A stretch of DNA of 8,662 nt from Candidatus Sulfotelmatobacter sp. (lineage in GTDB: Bacteria; Acidobacteriota; Terriglobia; Terriglobales; Acidobacteriaceae): contig JASHTD010000334.1 in NCBI GenBank assembly GCA_030040725.1, forward strand, positions 1 to 8,662. The letters are read 5' to 3'. The notes beneath the pieces are model-generated. The model saw only the letters and a list, made by a program, of their open reading frames with translations, was not told where the DNA came from and made no database searches. Below are positions 6,128 to 8,662 of the stretch, in pieces. Within the stretch, counting starts at the first letter, position 1; each line of letters opens with the position of its first letter. Made by a program: the position numbers and the translations under genes.

Positions 6128-7429
6128 GTGACATATAAATCCCTCGAGGCGTCGTTGCTCGTAACCATTCTGGCATTGGTTTTCACAACCGCGGCTGCAG
6201 CCAGCCAATACAAAGTGATCTACACGTTCCAGAGCACTAGCGACGCGAACATACCAGAGACCCAGATGATCGCCGATGCCGCCGGCAATCTTTATGGAGT
6301 GACCCAATTTGGCGGCACGCACGGGCTGGGAACGGTCTTTGAACTATCACCCAATTCCAACGGAAGCTGGACCGAGAGCATTCTCTACAGCTTCGCCGAG
6401 AGCACGGACGGCGGACAACCCTGGGCCGGAGTGGTCATGGACAAGAACGGCAATCTCTATGGAACCACGTCCGCCGGTGGAGATGCATCCTGCGCACCGA
6501 TTCACGGTTTTTGCGGAACTGCTTACGAGCTCTCGCCGAATGGCGACGGAACCTGGACCGAGACCGTTCTGGTCGATTTTACCGGCGACAACGGTCTCAC
6601 TCCTTACGGCAGTCTGATCCTTGACGATGCCGGCAATCTTTACGGTACAACCGAGGCCGGAGGACCCAATGGTTGGGGGACCGTGTTCGAACTTTCCCCC
6701 AATGGCGACGGCACGTGGACCCAAACCATCCTCCACGGATTCGGAATCGACAATAACGGAGCCAAGCCATTCTCCAACCTGCTTTTTGATGCGCAGGGAA
6801 ATCTCTGGGGCACGACCGCCTATGGCGGATTGCGCGACGACTGTCTGGAGAACTTCGGTTGCGGAACTGTTTTTGAAATGACGCCGCAAGTCGGCGGGGG
6901 CTGGGGCGAACATGCAGTATTTGATTTCAACGGCAAGAACGGCAACCCACCGGCGGGCTTGATCCTCGATGCATCCGGCAATCTGTTCGGAGTCGCGCCC
7001 TACGGCGGGCTCGGAACTTGCTCAGGATTTATCGTGAACGGCTGCGGCGACATCTTTGAGTTGGTATCGAGTTCCGGTTTCAAGCCGCGCATCGTTCACT
7101 ATTTCGAGAACGAGCCGATCGCCGTTCCCAACGGCATTGTGATGGACTCGCAAGGCAACATTTATGGAACGTCGTTCGAGGGCGGCGTGAAGACCTGCGG
7201 CATCAACCAGCCATGCGGGACGATTTTTGAAGCTGTCCGCCAGGCGGATGGAAGCTATCAGCCGCATCTTCTTTATGCATTCCCCGGCGAGACCACGAAC
7301 GGCTTCTGGCCTTATGCGCCCCTGACCATCGATAAAGCGGGAAATATTTACGGCTCAACGGGAAATGGCGGCAATCTCAATTGCGGTATCTCCGGAGGTT
7401 GCGGGGTGGTGTATCAGATCATTCCGTAA
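6128..7429 (+). CDS. Secreted GloVer (Gloeo/Verruco) tandem-repeat protein
   Basis: 433 residues from the GTG start. Residues 1 to about 25 form a signal peptide (positive YKS, hydrophobic LLVTILALVFTT, then AAAAS), so the protein is exported. The rest is made of seven repeats built on GN(L/I)(Y/W/F)G(T/V/S)...GG...GTVFEL(S/T)P. Their GN pairs fall at residues 53, 108, 169, 224, 284, 343 and 405, a period of 55-61 residues. This is the repeat known as TIGR03803 / GloVer, common in Acidobacteriota and Verrucomicrobiota; its function is not established. Seven regular beta-rich units would suit a closed seven-bladed beta-propeller, which is inference. Units 2, 4, 5, 6 and 7 carry an insert with paired cysteines (for example C122/C129 and C239/C245) that may form disulfides outside the cell. 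No C-terminal sorting signal or membrane anchor follows the last repeat, which ends at IIP. The gene appears to stand alone and converges on the phosphatase gene. Confidence 0.88.
   Translation: MTYKSLEASLLVTILALVFTTAAAASQYKVIYTFQSTSDANIPETQMIADAAGNLYGVTQFGGTHGLGTVFELSPNSNGSWTESILYSFAESTDGGQPWAGVVMDKNGNLYGTTSAGGDASCAPIHGFCGTAYELSPNGDGTWTETVLVDFTGDNGLTPYGSLILDDAGNLYGTTEAGGPNGWGTVFELSPNGDGTWTQTILHGFGIDNNGAKPFSNLLFDAQGNLWGTTAYGGLRDDCLENFGCGTVFEMTPQVGGGWGEHAVFDFNGKNGNPPAGLILDASGNLFGVAPYGGLGTCSGFIVNGCGDIFELVSSSGFKPRIVHYFENEPIAVPNGIVMDSQGNIYGTSFEGGVKTCGINQPCGTIFEAVRQADGSYQPHLLYAFPGETTNGFWPYAPLTIDKAGNIYGSTGNGGNLNCGISGGCGVVYQIIP
6284..7426 (+). repeat. Seven tandem coding repeats (GloVer units)
   Basis: The coding sequence repeats with a period of about 165-185 bp, most visible in the recurring GGCAATCTTTATGG-like codons at the start of each unit (near 6284, 6449, 6632, 6797, 6977, 7154 and 7340). 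The units are diverged at the DNA level, so the array is old and not a recent slippage expansion. Confidence 0.75.
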
Positions 7430-7483
7430 ACGGACTCAAATCGAGTTGCGGCTCGGCAAGATGCCGCGATCGGGAGATCGAGC

Positions 7484-7499
7484 AAAATCGCCGATTTTT
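7484..7499. terminator. Possible weak bidirectional terminator between convergent genes
   Basis: The near-palindrome AAAATCG-C-CGATTTTT in the 93-nt gap between two converging genes has a T-run on both strands. Usable stem length is small because the loop must take up the central bases. A second small hairpin, CGATC-GGGA-GATCG, lies just to the left (7468-7481). Either or both could end transcription, but neither is strong. Confidence 0.27.
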
Positions 7500-7522
7500 C
7501 TTGCGGCGGGGTTTTCGACAAC

Positions 7523-8662
7523 TCAGGCTTCCGCTTTGATGAGCAGGCAGGTTACATCGTCGTGCTGCGGAGTTGAGCCGACGAACAGATCGAGGCTGGC
7601 CATCAGGCGATCGAGCATTTCCTTTGGAGTCGCTGAGGCGTTCGCGCCGAGCAACGTGATGACGCGCGATTCCTCATACTCGTCCTGGCGCGCGTTTTCC
7701 GCTTCCACTAATCCATCGGTAAAGATGATCAGCCAGTCGCCGGGCGCGAGAGTGACGCTGGCGGATTCGTATTGGGCGGAGGCCAGAATGCCGAGAGGCA
7801 AGCCACCGACAGCGAGACGCTCGATCGCTCCGGAGGCGCGGCGAAGAATGGGATTGTTGTGGCCGGCGTTGATGTAGGTGAAGACGCGGCGGGCGGTGTC
7901 GTACTCGGCGAGAAACGCGGTGGTGAAGCGCAGACCTCCCTGGCTGTTGGAGCAGGCATATTTGTTCATGTTGCCGACGAGTTCGGGCAGAGCGACGTCG
8001 GAGGTGGAAAGGGTTTTGAGGCTGGCCTGGAAAGTTGCCATGAGCATGGCGGCGGGAATGCTTTTTCCGGCCACGTCGGCTACGGCGAAGACTACGCGAT
8101 TTTCGTCGTTGGTTTTGCCGGGACGCGGGAACACATCATAGTAGTCTCCCGCGACCGTATTGGCGGGACGGGTGGCATAGGCGATGGAAAGGCCAGGAAT
8201 CTGCGGCGGCGCGCCGGGCAGCAGCCAGGTTTGAATTTCGCGGGCAATCTGCAGATCGCGTTTCATGACGACGCGGTCCGCAATCTCCAACATGAGAAGA
8301 AGAAACAGCAACAGCCCGCCCCAGAAATGAAAATCGAACTCGATGACGTGAGCGTGTTCGCCGGAGCCGTAGTTGAAACCGCCGCTGGGAAACACCAGCA
8401 GAACCAGGGCCGCGAGCAGAAGCACGCGGCGGGCGGGCGAAAGCTTTTCGAGCACGGCCCAGAAGAACTCTTTGACGAGATGCAGGCGGCGTCCGCCGCG
8501 GGTAAGGCCTTCGGGAGTTTTCGCGACGACCTCCCGCGAATAGAGGCGATAACTGGCGCGGGTCTCGTTTTCAAATTGCGACCAGAGCTGAGTGAGCTCC
8601 ATGCCCTCGGTCACCCGGCGCCAGAAAATCTGCCAGCGCACCCGCCAGGGAACGCGCTGCGG
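7523..8662 (-). CDS. Membrane-bound SpoIIE/RsbU-type PP2C serine phosphatase (5' end may lie outside the window)
   Basis: The frame is open from the right edge to the TGA at 7523. GTG at 8641 would give 372 residues, but the frame continues upstream with RVPWRVRWQIFWRR, so the real start may be beyond the edge; numbers here count from 8641. A polar region (1-66) precedes two membrane segments (about 72-89 and 106-121), a short helix with the MKRDLQIAREIQTWLLP linker typical of RsbU-type proteins (126-142), and a PP2C/SpoIIE domain (about 150-372). Metal-binding motifs are present: GDYYD (D166, D169), DVAGKS (D189), TDG (D309) and HDD (D361, D362). The enzyme would remove phosphate from Ser/Thr of a partner, classically an anti-anti-sigma (STAS) protein, on the cytoplasmic side. 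No STAS, anti-sigma kinase or sensor domain is encoded in the window, so target and signal are unknown. Confidence 0.88.
   Translation of the reverse strand, partial: PQRVPWRVRWQIFWRRVTEGMELTQLWSQFENETRASYRLYSREVVAKTPEGLTRGGRRLHLVKEFFWAVLEKLSPARRVLLLAALVLLVFPSGGFNYGSGEHAHVIEFDFHFWGGLLLFLLLMLEIADRVVMKRDLQIAREIQTWLLPGAPPQIPGLSIAYATRPANTVAGDYYDVFPRPGKTNDENRVVFAVADVAGKSIPAAMLMATFQASLKTLSTSDVALPELVGNMNKYACSNSQGGLRFTTAFLAEYDTARRVFTYINAGHNNPILRRASGAIERLAVGGLPLGILASAQYESASVTLAPGDWLIIFTDGLVEAENARQDEYEESRVITLLGANASATPKEMLDRLMASLDLFVGSTPQHDDVTCLLIKAEA

Overview
The window most resembles a chromosomal segment of an Acidobacteriota (Terriglobia-like) bacterium. This is inferred from protein style: acidobacterial-type type IV pilins with an LIDNNLATNG core, a GloVer-repeat secreted protein, a membrane SpoIIE/PP2C phosphatase with a 'WxxFWRRVTEG...LW' N-terminus, and moderately GC-rich DNA. 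No RNA gene, insertion sequence, CRISPR array or phage gene was seen.

Layout from left to right. The left edge holds the first 19 codons of a minus-strand ABC-transporter ATPase, with a good sigma70-type promoter in front of it. Next, on the minus strand, is an 864-aa multi-pass membrane protein with a C-terminal alkaline-phosphatase/sulfatase-superfamily domain (249-2843). Upstream of it, in the same direction, are two paralogous type IV pilin genes: pilin A (2915-3433) and pilin B (3901-4413). A strong intrinsic terminator follows pilin B, so the two pilins are probably separate transcription units. Pilin A has no visible terminator and lies 71 nt before the membrane enzyme, so those two may be co-transcribed. 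Both pilin genes carry a matching sigma54-like (-24/-12) element, and pilin A also has two perfect inverted repeats at a distance typical of an enhancer site.

A 450-nt divergent intergenic region separates pilin B from a plus-strand Rieske non-heme iron oxygenase alpha subunit (4864-5958) that has no electron-transfer partner in view. This is followed on the plus strand by a secreted seven-unit GloVer repeat protein (6128-7429; GTG start decided by its ribosome binding site). Converging on it from the right edge is a minus-strand membrane-bound SpoIIE-type PP2C phosphatase (7523 to the window edge) whose reading frame is still open at the edge.

No clearly new system is demonstrated. The most interesting hypothesis is that the membrane alkaline-phosphatase-superfamily enzyme modifies the neighbouring pilin, by analogy with neisserial PptA/PptB, and that both pilins are sigma54-controlled. 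The oxygenase, GloVer protein and phosphatase look like independent genes.
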